This document shows positions 1-5,227 of a stretch of 5,227 nucleotides of DNA, in pieces. Within the stretch, counting starts at the first letter, position 1. Each line of letters begins with the position of its first letter. The notes under the pieces were generated by a model. The model was not told the origin of the DNA and searched no databases. It was given only the letters and a program-made list of their open reading frames with translations. Source of the stretch: Planococcus sp. (in: firmicutes). GTDB taxonomy: Bacteria; Bacillota; Bacilli; Bacillales_A; Planococcaceae. A program made the position numbers and the translations under genes. The stretch covers positions 1 to 5,227 of the forward strand of contig JASKZU010000117.1 of assembly GCA_030147455.1 (NCBI GenBank), given 5' to 3'.

Positions 1-96
1 CTGAACCGGAAGAGTGCGTTTCACGAATTGCCTGTGCTGTTGGAGGATTTGCTGCTTTCGCAATTTGCTCCGGTAACATCGGGGAAAAACGCATAA
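1..96 (+). CDS. C-terminal tail of an unidentified protein (5' end outside window)
   Basis: Reading frame 1 is open from the first base and gives 31 codons ending in a TAA at 94-96. The tail contains the stretch FHELPVLLEDLLLSQFAP, which is leucine-rich and probably helical, followed by a short polar end. I do not recognise the family, and 31 residues are too few to assign a function. The codons look normal for this genome. A gap of 43 bases with no obvious terminator hairpin separates it from the cupin start at 140, so the two could be co-transcribed. It could also be an open frame by chance, although its position directly upstream of a gene on the same strand, without overlap, favours a real gene end. 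Confidence 0.5.
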   Translation: MNRKSAFHELPVLLEDLLLSQFAPVTSGKNA

Positions 97-124
97 TCAG
101 AAGCTTGCCGGGTAAAGAGTGGAA

Positions 125-130
125 AAGGAG
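125..130 (+). promoter_or_regulatory. Ribosome binding site that decides the cupin start
   Basis: AAGGAG at 125-130 lies 9 bases before the ATG at 140. An in-frame GTG at 119 would begin upstream of, and read through, this Shine-Dalgarno sequence and has no comparable site of its own. The ATG at 140 is therefore preferred, which removes seven residues from the longest open frame. Confidence 0.75.
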
Positions 131-139
131 CTGAGTAGA

Positions 140-634
140 ATGGAAAAAGCCCAAATTTTTCATTTTGAAGACGATGGCAGCATCCCGAACCATCCATCGC
201 TGCCGGTTGTATATTATCCCGGCGCCTTCCAGCGACCGGACCAAATCGAACAGACATTTCAACAGAATCAATGGACCAACACATGGCAGGGCGGTGTGTT
301 CCGCTATCATCATTACCATAGCAACACACATGAAGTGCTAGGCGTTGTCAGCGGATCTGCGCGTCTGCAGCTCGGCGGAGAAAAGGGCCGCATCGTTTCG
401 GTTGTGGCTGGTGATGTTTGTGTGCTTCCGGCAGGGACCGGACATAAATGCCTCGAAGCCAGCAGCGATTTTCAAATTGCCGGCGGCTATCCGGGCGGTG
501 TGGAATATAACGTGAAAACCGGTGAACCCGGAGAACGGCCCTATGTATTGGAAGACATTCAAAACGTTCCATTGCCGCAAAACGACCCGGTTTTCGGCAA
601 TCATGGACCGCTCTTTACCGAATGGCGTTTATAA
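140..634 (+). CDS. Small single-domain cupin protein (YjlB-like)
   Basis: A 164-residue protein with one beta-barrel cupin domain covering most of its length. Cupin motif 1 is complete: G52, then H58, H60, E65 and G72 with canonical spacing (G-x5-HxH-x4-E-x6-G). Motif 2 is present as G91, P97, G99 and H102, with E106 where the consensus has Asn. H58, H60, E65 and H102 would be the metal ligands, so the site looks competent to bind a divalent metal. There is no signal peptide or membrane segment, so a cytoplasmic location is likely. The overall pattern resembles the uncharacterised B. subtilis YjlB family, but that is from memory and no substrate is known to me. Cupins include dioxygenases, isomerases and sugar-binding proteins, so the motif does not fix the reaction. 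It ends in TAA just before a strong hairpin and converges on thrD, so nothing ties it to threonine synthesis apart from position. Confidence 0.9.
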   Translation: MEKAQIFHFEDDGSIPNHPSLPVVYYPGAFQRPDQIEQTFQQNQWTNTWQGGVFRYHHYHSNTHEVLGVVSGSARLQLGGEKGRIVSVVAGDVCVLPAGTGHKCLEASSDFQIAGGYPGGVEYNVKTGEPGERPYVLEDIQNVPLPQNDPVFGNHGPLFTEWRL

Positions 635-637
635 ACC

Positions 638-676
638 AACAAGAAGCCCCAGGCATTTGGCCTGGGGCTTCTTGTT
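638..676. terminator. Bidirectional intrinsic terminator between the cupin gene and thrD
   Basis: Bases 638-654 pair perfectly with 660-676 to give a 17-bp stem with a 5-base loop (655-659). The core of the stem is GC-rich (GCCCCAGGC), and its outer part is AACAAGAA facing TTCTTGTT, so either strand leaves the core into a T-rich run. It starts 3 bases after the cupin stop at 634, and its right arm overlaps two bases of the thrD stop codon (675-677). It sits between two convergent genes, the usual place for a shared factor-independent terminator. The T-tracts are short and interrupted, so efficiency on each strand is uncertain. Confidence 0.88.
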
Positions 677-2042
677 ATTGCCCGACAAGTGCCGGGGCGA
701 AAAACTCTTTATATAATTCGTTTAAGACCTTTTCTTCGTCTTCTTTCAAAATACCGAATACCAAGCTGACTTCGGAAGAGCCCTGATTGATCATTTCAAT
801 GTTCACGCCAGTTCTCGCAAAAGCCGCTGAGGCGCGTGCAGTCAAGCCTTTATGATTGTGCATGCCTTCGCCAACCAAAACAATCATCGAGAAGTTGCTG
901 CGGATATGGACATCATCTGCGTCCAATTCATGTTTTACACGCTCGATGATCCGCTGCTCTTTTTGGGCGTCCAGTTGATGGCTTCTGACGATGACCGATA
1001 AATTGTCGATGCCGGACGGGATATGCTCGTAAGAAATTTCTTCGTCCTCTAAGATCTGCAGAAGTTTGCGGCCAAAGCCGACTTCACGGTTCATCAAATA
1101 TTTGCTGACGTATAGCGTCGAAAACCCGCTGTCGGCTGAAATGCCAGTAACCGGCCGGTGGTCGCCGCTTCGTTCTGCGACGATCATCGTGCCTGGGGCA
1201 GATGGATTGTTCGTATTGCGAATGCACAGCGGAACTGAAGCACGGAATGCCGGCATCAATGCTTCATCGTGAAGCACGGCAAAGCCGGCATAAGACAGCT
1301 CGCGCATTTCGCGGTAAGTCATTTGCTCAATTTCAACAGGATTTTTTACAACATGTGGGTTGGCAGCAAAAACGCAGTCGACATCTGTAAAGTTTTCATA
1401 AAGTTCGGCTTTGACCGCTGCTGCCAAAATCGATCCGGTAATGTCCGATCCGCCCCGGTCAAAAGTGCGCAGCATGCCTTGCTTGGTAAAGCCGAAAAAT
1501 CCTGGGAAAACGGTAATGCACGGTTTGTCTGCCAATGCAGACAATTGTTCGTATGATTCTGGAAGCGCTTGTGCACGTTCCGGCAAATCGTTGACAAACA
1601 ACCCGCCGACAGCCGGATTCACATACTCAGCCTCTAGCCCGATCGAAGTAAAATAGGCGGCTATCAACTTAGCGGAGTTGTCTTCTCCTGCAGCTTTCAA
1701 CGAGTCGACAAACAAATCATGCTGGCCGCGGTCGGCTTGAAGCCGTTTTACCAAGTCGGCGCGAATGATATCGATAAGGTCCCGGTCGAGGCCAAGCTCG
1801 TCGGCAATTTCGGTGTACCGGTCGATAACGGCTTGAAATGCCGAATGAACAGCTTCGCCTGCAAGCGCAACTGACGCCAATTGAATTAATAAGTCAGTTA
1901 CTTTCGTATCTCCGCTAAACCGTTTGCCCGGTGCCGAGACGACGACAATCCGGCGTGACGGATCGTCTTGAATGATGCCTGCAACCTTTTTAATTTGCTG
2001 CGCGCTCGCAACGGAAGTTCCCCCGAATTTGCATACTTTCAT
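675..2042 (-). CDS. thrD: Aspartokinase, ThrD/YclM (aspartokinase III) type
   Basis: ATP-dependent aspartate kinase making L-aspartyl-4-phosphate, the first step toward threonine, lysine and methionine, in the cytoplasm. From the chosen start it has 455 residues, close to the roughly 454 of B. subtilis ThrD. The N-terminal kinase domain opens with KFGGTS (K5-S10) and carries SAPGK (36-40), AAGEDN (117-122), the RGGSDITGS loop (196-204) and FTDVDCVF (218-225). The C-terminal third, from about 303, holds two ACT regulatory domains, the second including NIEMINQGSSEVS (414-426). Long-form, single-start aspartokinases of this kind resemble B. subtilis YclM more than the alpha/beta LysC type. Homologues are often named lysC in annotations. 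The B. subtilis enzyme is reported to be inhibited jointly by lysine and threonine. I chose the ATG at 2042 because family members begin MKV-KFGG. An in-frame ATG at 2057 would add MGLDR, and neither start has a strong ribosome binding site. It is divergent from hom, whose substrate pathway it feeds. Confidence 0.95.
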   Translation of the reverse strand: MKVCKFGGTSVASAQQIKKVAGIIQDDPSRRIVVVSAPGKRFSGDTKVTDLLIQLASVALAGEAVHSAFQAVIDRYTEIADELGLDRDLIDIIRADLVKRLQADRGQHDLFVDSLKAAGEDNSAKLIAAYFTSIGLEAEYVNPAVGGLFVNDLPERAQALPESYEQLSALADKPCITVFPGFFGFTKQGMLRTFDRGGSDITGSILAAAVKAELYENFTDVDCVFAANPHVVKNPVEIEQMTYREMRELSYAGFAVLHDEALMPAFRASVPLCIRNTNNPSAPGTMIVAERSGDHRPVTGISADSGFSTLYVSKYLMNREVGFGRKLLQILEDEEISYEHIPSGIDNLSVIVRSHQLDAQKEQRIIERVKHELDADDVHIRSNFSMIVLVGEGMHNHKGLTARASAAFARTGVNIEMINQGSSEVSLVFGILKEDEEKVLNELYKEFFAPALVGQ

Positions 2043-2072
2043 CCTATCAAGTCCCATCTTTTTTAAGAGTCT

Positions 2073-2092
2073 GTGAAAAAGGTTGTTTTCAC
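2073..2092. repeat. Interrupted inverted repeat at hom -35 / thrD start point
   Basis: GTGAAAA (2073-2079) and TTTTCAC (2086-2092) form a perfect 7-bp inverted repeat around a 6-base centre. It covers the -35 box of the hom promoter and the predicted thrD start point, so a protein bound here could block both. The same TTTTCAC word recurs at 2136-2142. Confidence 0.4.
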
Positions 2093-2111
2093 CAAAATAT
2101 AATACTATAAT
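2083..2111 (+). promoter_or_regulatory. Predicted sigma-A promoter of the hom-thrC-thrB operon
   Basis: TTGTTT (2083-2088) and a perfect TATAAT (2106-2111) are separated by 17 bases. A second TATAAT at 2098-2103 is too close to this -35 (9 bases) to pair with it. The start point would be near 2118, an A, giving a leader of about 53 bases. That is too short for a T-box or other large leader RNA, so control at initiation by a protein is more likely. Confidence 0.65.
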
Positions 2112-2124
2112 GTCTCTATGACAA
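2096..2124 (-). promoter_or_regulatory. Predicted sigma-A promoter of thrD
   Basis: On the minus strand, TTGTCA (2124-2119) and TATATT (2101-2096) are separated by 17 bases, which matches the housekeeping TTGACA/TATAAT pattern closely. The start point would be near 2089, an A on the minus strand, giving a leader of about 47 bases before the ATG at 2042. The promoter overlaps the oppositely directed hom promoter almost completely. Confidence 0.65.
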
Positions 2125-2138
2125 AAACAGCTGTTTTT
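2123..2138. repeat. 16-bp perfect palindrome at thrD -35 / hom start region
   Basis: AAAAACAGCTGTTTTT is a perfect palindrome centred between 2130 and 2131. It overlaps the last two bases of the thrD -35 box and lies about +6 to +21 of the predicted hom transcript, a typical place for a repressor operator. With no unpaired loop it is a poor RNA hairpin, so a DNA role is more plausible. Confidence 0.45.
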
Positions 2139-2156
2139 TCACAGTGTACACACCGT

Positions 2157-2162
2157 AGGAGG
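2157..2162 (+). promoter_or_regulatory. Strong ribosome binding site of hom
   Basis: A full AGGAGG lies 8 bases upstream of the ATG at 2171, fixing the start of hom. Confidence 0.9.
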
Positions 2163-2170
2163 AATCGTCA

Positions 2171-3469
2171 ATGAGAAATGAAATTTCAATCGGATTATTA
2201 GGATTCGGAACAGTAGGAAGCGGCGTAGCGAAGATCATCGAACAGCATCAGGAAGATCTGCAGCACAAACTCGGCACACCGGTTGCCATCCGGAAAGTGC
2301 TCGTGCGGGACGCCGGCAAACAACGGCTTTCAGGCCTTGATCCGAATGTCTTTACGACAAATCTCGAAGAAATCCTAGCAGATTCTTCCTTGGATATCAT
2401 TGTGGAAGTGATGGGCGGCATAGAAGGTGCAAGGTCGGCAATGGAGCAAGCCTTAACATCGGGCAAGCAAGTAGTGACTGCCAATAAGGACGTAATGGCG
2501 GAATATGGCCACGAACTGTTGCAGTTGGCAGACGCCCAAAAATGTGATTTATTCTATGAAGCAAGTGTAGCCGGAGGCATTCCCATTATCCGCACGCTCG
2601 AAGACGGATTGGCTTCAGACCGGATTTCCAGCATGATGGGCATCGTCAACGGCACGACCAACTTTATCCTGACGAAAATGAAACAAGAAAAGAAAAGCTA
2701 CGAAGATGCGCTGGCAGAAGCGACCGAGCTGGGTTTTGCCGAAGCAGACCCGACATCAGACGTAGGCGGCTTAGACGCCGCACGCAAGATGGTCATTTTA
2801 TCTTCGCTCGCTTACTCGACTCAAGTGAAATTGAAAGATGTTAACGTGCGTGGAATGGAAACTATTCAAGACGGCGATGTGGAAATGGGTGAAAGTCTTG
2901 GTTATACGATGAAAATGGTCGGTTCGTCGACAAAAGACGAAGACGGCATTGATGTATCGGTCGAACCGATTTTCCTTGCCGACAGCCATCCGCTGGCATC
3001 AGTCAACAACGAATTCAACGCTGTTTATATTCACGGGGAAGCAGTAGGGGAAACGATGCTTTACGGACCGGGAGCCGGCTCTTTGCCAACAGCGACTTCA
3101 GTCGTTTCAGATATCATCGCAGCATGCCGCAATCTGCTGCTCGGCGTCAACGGAAAACGGGAGCATGCCGCACAGCATGAGTGCATCATCAAACCGGCGG
3201 AAAAAAGCTGCTCGAAATATTTCCATCGCTTGCTGGTGGAAGACAAGGTCGGCGTTTTGTCGAAAGTCAGTGCCATTTACAGCAAACACGGGGCCAGCAT
3301 CCAATCGATGGTGCAAAACCCGGCAGCGGATGAAAGCGTTGAAAAAGCGGAATTGGTGTTAAAAACGCATGAAATTTCGCGCCAGCAACATGCAGATGTG
3401 TTAAAAGAATTGGAAGGAATGGCGAAAGTCATTAGCCATTACCGCATTGAAGGGGAGGAAGCAGCATGA
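2171..3469 (+). CDS. hom: Homoserine dehydrogenase
   Basis: Reduces L-aspartate 4-semialdehyde to homoserine with NAD(P)H, at the branch leading to threonine and methionine. It has 432 residues, against 433 for B. subtilis Hom. The N-terminal Rossmann fold has GFGTVG (G11, G13, G16). VVTANK (101-106) and YEASVAGGIP (129-138) follow, then MMGIVNGTTNFI (155-166) of the catalytic domain. The family signature runs from A184 to K206, with E191, D202 and K206 at the same spacing as the catalytic Glu, Asp and Lys of yeast homoserine dehydrogenase. NEFNAVYIHGEAVG (280-293) and the GPGAG/PTATS region (299-310) close the catalytic core. Residues from about 351 form an ACT domain, consistent with feedback control by threonine. 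There is no fused aspartokinase domain; that activity is the divergent thrD. It is first in the operon and overlaps thrC by 4 bases. Confidence 0.97.
   Translation: MRNEISIGLLGFGTVGSGVAKIIEQHQEDLQHKLGTPVAIRKVLVRDAGKQRLSGLDPNVFTTNLEEILADSSLDIIVEVMGGIEGARSAMEQALTSGKQVVTANKDVMAEYGHELLQLADAQKCDLFYEASVAGGIPIIRTLEDGLASDRISSMMGIVNGTTNFILTKMKQEKKSYEDALAEATELGFAEADPTSDVGGLDAARKMVILSSLAYSTQVKLKDVNVRGMETIQDGDVEMGESLGYTMKMVGSSTKDEDGIDVSVEPIFLADSHPLASVNNEFNAVYIHGEAVGETMLYGPGAGSLPTATSVVSDIIAACRNLLLGVNGKREHAAQHECIIKPAEKSCSKYFHRLLVEDKVGVLSKVSAIYSKHGASIQSMVQNPAADESVEKAELVLKTHEISRQQHADVLKELEGMAKVISHYRIEGEEAA
3451..3458 (+). promoter_or_regulatory. Ribosome binding site of thrC inside the end of hom
   Basis: AGGGGAGG lies within the last codons of hom, 7 bases before the ATG at 3466. 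It supports that start over any later methionine and allows thrC to be translated by ribosomes finishing hom. Confidence 0.85.
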
Positions 3470-4527
3470 GATGGCCTGGACTGATCGAACAATATAAGCA
3501 ATGGTTGCCGGTATCGGAGGCCACTCCTTCACTGACATTGCAAGAAGGCAATACGCCGCTTGTACATTTGGAAAACCTGTCTGCTGAATGGGGCATTGAA
3601 GTATATGCCAAAGTAGAAGGCGCCAATCCAACGGGTTCATTCAAAGACCGCGGCATGGTCATGGCTGTCGCAAAAGCGAAAGAAGAAGGCAATAGCGTTC
3701 TGGTTTGTGCATCGACTGGAAACACATCCGCTTCGGCTGCTGCATACGGAGCGCGTGCGGGCATGCGGACGATTGTGGTGATTCCGGAAGGCCGCATCGC
3801 ACTCGGCAAGTTGGCACAAGCCAAAATGTACGGAGCAGAGATTTTGGAAATCAAAGGAAACTTTGACGAAGCACTTGAAATGGTTCGTGAAATCGGAAAA
3901 GAACCGGGCATCGCCCTTGTGAATTCAGTCAATCCGTACCGCTTGGAAGGGCAAAAAACAATTGCTTTTGAAGTGATCGAACAGCTCGGTAAAGTACCGG
4001 ATTTGTTCGTGTTGCCAGTCGGCAATGCCGGAAACATTTCAGCTGCCTGGAAAGGCTTTACGGAATATGCGGAGCGGACGGGCAACAAGCGTCCTGAACT
4101 TCTCGGAGTGCAGGCAGAAGGCGCATCGCCGATTGTCCAAAACCGCATAATTGAACAGCCGGAAACAGTGGCAACCGCTATTCGCATCGGGAATCCGGCT
4201 AGCTGGAAAATGGCGCTTGATGCACTTGATCAATCGAACGGAACGATCCTGGCAAGAAGTGATGAGAAAATATTGGAAGCATACCAGTTATTGGCCAAAA
4301 AAGAAGGCGTCTTTGCAGAACCCGCTTCCTGTGCATCGATTGCCGGATTGAAACAGCAAGTAGAAGCAGGACATGTCAAAAAAGGTTCGACAGTTGTTTG
4401 CGTCTTGACGGGAAATGGCTTGAAAGATCCGGCTACTGCAATCGATGTGAGCAAGCAAGACGGCATGCTTCAAGCGGACAATATGGAACAGTTTTGGGAG
4501 GCGTTAAAAAAGGAGGTCAATGCATGA
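3466..4527 (+). CDS. thrC: Threonine synthase
   Basis: Pyridoxal-phosphate enzyme converting O-phospho-L-homoserine to L-threonine and phosphate, the last step of the pathway. It has 353 residues, against 352 in B. subtilis, with the same N-terminal pattern (GLI-QYK--LPV). PTGSFKDRGM (55-64) holds the Schiff-base lysine K60. CASTGNTSAS (81-90) is the loop carrying the cofactor-binding Asn (N86). PVGNAGN (184-190) is the phosphate-cup glycine loop, and LTGNGLKDP (314-322) is the C-terminal motif typical of threonine synthase. The last motif and the operon position argue against the related threonine dehydratase and cysteine synthase. Its length fits the short, bacterial threonine synthase class, without the N-terminal S-adenosylmethionine-binding extension of the plant type. 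It starts in an ATGA overlap with hom and ends in an ATGA overlap with thrB. Confidence 0.97.
   Translation: MRWPGLIEQYKQWLPVSEATPSLTLQEGNTPLVHLENLSAEWGIEVYAKVEGANPTGSFKDRGMVMAVAKAKEEGNSVLVCASTGNTSASAAAYGARAGMRTIVVIPEGRIALGKLAQAKMYGAEILEIKGNFDEALEMVREIGKEPGIALVNSVNPYRLEGQKTIAFEVIEQLGKVPDLFVLPVGNAGNISAAWKGFTEYAERTGNKRPELLGVQAEGASPIVQNRIIEQPETVATAIRIGNPASWKMALDALDQSNGTILARSDEKILEAYQLLAKKEGVFAEPASCASIAGLKQQVEAGHVKKGSTVVCVLTGNGLKDPATAIDVSKQDGMLQADNMEQFWEALKKEVNA
4511..4516 (+). promoter_or_regulatory. Ribosome binding site of thrB inside the end of thrC
   Basis: AGGAGG at 4511-4516 is 7 bases before the ATG at 4524. An out-of-frame ATG at 4520 is only 3 bases from it and is too close to be used. 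The site selects the start of thrB and couples it to thrC. Confidence 0.85.
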
Positions 4528-5227
4528 GCTGGAAAGAATTTTCGATCTCAGTACCAGCATCAACAGCTAACCTTGGGCCAGGCTTTGACTCTATCGGTTT
4601 GGCGCTCGACCTTTACTTGAACATTCATGTATCGCCTTCAACAGAATGGGAGCTGCAGTACGAATCGGCTGAATATGCCCATCTTTCCGGAACCGACGAC
4701 AACTTGATTCTCGAGGCGGCAAAGCGTACCGCCGGCCTGTTCGAAAAGACGCTTCCAAAAGCCAAGCTTGTCATTGATACGACAATTCCGCTTGGCCGCG
4801 GACTTGGCAGCAGCGCCTCAGCAATTGCGGGAGGCATTGAACTTGCTGACCGGCTGCTCGGGCTGAACCTGACAAACAAACAAAAAGTACGCATCGGCAC
4901 GGAGATGGAAGGGCATCCTGATAACATTTCCGCGTCGCTCCTCGGCGGGCTGACGATTTCCTATTATGACGCAGAGCATATTGAAACAGTCCATGTCAAA
5001 CAAGTCGATATTGATGTTGTGCTGCTTGTGCCGCAGGAAGTGTTTCTTACAGAAGAATCGAGAAATCTGCTGCCTGAGCATCTCGTGTATGCCGAAAGCA
5101 TTCGCAGCAGTGCAGCAGCTAATGTACTGTCGGCAGCGTTGTCTGCAGGAGACTGGGAAAAAGCAGGACAGATGATGAGCAAGGACGCATTTCACCAGCC
5201 ATACCGGCAAAGCAGATTTCCGAATTT
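4524..5227 (+). CDS. thrB: Homoserine kinase, 3' end beyond window
   Basis: ATP-dependent kinase making O-phosphohomoserine, the substrate of ThrC. The frame is open from the ATG at 4524 to the window edge: 234 complete codons, about three quarters of the roughly 300-310 residues usual for the family. GHMP-kinase features are present in order: the N-terminal substrate motif PASTANLGPGFDS (11-23), the phosphate-binding loop PLGRGLGSSASA (89-100), and EGHPDNISASLLGG (129-142), which holds the conserved acidic and Asn residues around the active site. FHQPYR near residue 225 also matches the B. subtilis protein as I recall it. The C-terminal GHMP domain with its glycine-rich motif 3 lies outside the window. 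The start overlaps the thrC stop as ATGA. It is truncated only by the window edge; no frameshift is visible. Confidence 0.96.
   Translation, partial: MSWKEFSISVPASTANLGPGFDSIGLALDLYLNIHVSPSTEWELQYESAEYAHLSGTDDNLILEAAKRTAGLFEKTLPKAKLVIDTTIPLGRGLGSSASAIAGGIELADRLLGLNLTNKQKVRIGTEMEGHPDNISASLLGGLTISYYDAEHIETVHVKQVDIDVVLLVPQEVFLTEESRNLLPEHLVYAESIRSSAAANVLSAALSAGDWEKAGQMMSKDAFHQPYRQSRFPN

Larger units (their letters stand above)
2071..2144. repeat. 10-bp inverted repeat bracketing both promoters
   Basis: CTGTGAAAAA at 2071-2080 is the exact reverse complement of TTTTTCACAG at 2135-2144. The two arms lie outside the overlapping promoters, one on each side, and the symmetry centre (about 2107) is within a few bases of the promoters' own centre (about 2103). 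Arm centres are 64 bases apart, near six helical turns. This suggests paired operator half-sites, perhaps with looping, but the A/T-rich arms make chance occurrence possible. No binding protein is encoded in the window. Confidence 0.45.

Noticed and set aside
119..139. GTG at 119 as the start of the cupin gene
   Set aside because: It would place the AAGGAG ribosome binding site inside the coding region, whereas the ATG at 140 is correctly spaced from it.
2098..2103. First TATAAT as the hom -10 box
   Set aside because: It is only 9 bases from the TTGTTT at 2083-2088, and no good -35 lies 16-18 bases upstream of it. The TATAAT at 2106-2111 has ideal 17-base spacing.
2043..2170. CodY-type operator in the divergent region
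   Set aside because: I looked for an AATTTTC-n-GAAAATT-like palindrome, expected for nutrient control in Bacillota. The repeats present have different half-sites and spacing, so CodY is not supported by the sequence.
3432..4187. 251-codon open frame on the minus strand antisense to thrC and the end of hom
   Set aside because: It lies almost wholly over thrC, whose frame is conserved along its full length. The product is Ser/Ala/Pro-rich with no recognisable domain, so it is an antisense shadow.
4520..4522. ATG just before the thrB start
   Set aside because: It is out of frame with thrB and only 3 bases from AGGAGG.
4818..5210. 130-codon open frame on the minus strand inside thrB
   Set aside because: It is fully inside thrB, whose GHMP kinase motifs show which frame is real. 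The product is Cys-rich and has no recognisable domain.

Overview
The window looks like a piece of a low-to-moderate GC Bacillota chromosome. Every recognisable protein matches its Bacillus subtilis counterpart closely in length and motifs, as far as I remember those sequences. GC is in the mid-to-high 40s per cent by eye, and ribosome binding sites are strong AGGAGG types. A member of the Bacillales, perhaps Planococcaceae (Planococcus-like), is my best guess; the family is an inference and was not tested by any search.

Layout. Bases 1-96 are the 3' tail of an unidentified plus-strand gene. A small single-domain cupin gene follows at 140-634 (+). A 17-bp perfect-stem hairpin at 638-676 separates it from a convergent gene at 675-2042 (-), an aspartokinase of the B. 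subtilis ThrD/YclM (aspartokinase III) type. A 128-base divergent intergenic region (2043-2170) holds two overlapping, oppositely oriented sigma-A-type promoters bracketed by inverted repeats. From 2171 the plus strand carries hom, thrC and thrB in one operon. The genes are joined by ATGA start/stop overlaps, and thrB runs off the right edge of the window.

How the genes work together. ThrD phosphorylates aspartate. Aspartate-semialdehyde dehydrogenase (not in this window) makes aspartate semialdehyde. Hom reduces that to homoserine, ThrB phosphorylates homoserine, and ThrC converts O-phosphohomoserine to threonine. So four of the five aspartate-to-threonine steps are encoded here, with the committing kinase placed back-to-back with the operon it feeds. 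The shared promoter region suggests that both transcription units are controlled together, probably by a DNA-binding repressor, because the leaders are too short for a T-box or similar riboregulator. Feedback control at the protein level is suggested by ACT domains on both ThrD and Hom.

This is a well-understood metabolic locus, and I see no mobile element, CRISPR array, RNA gene or defence system. The least ordinary parts are the compact divergent promoter with its symmetric repeats, the terminator that runs into the thrD stop codon, and the cupin of unknown function.
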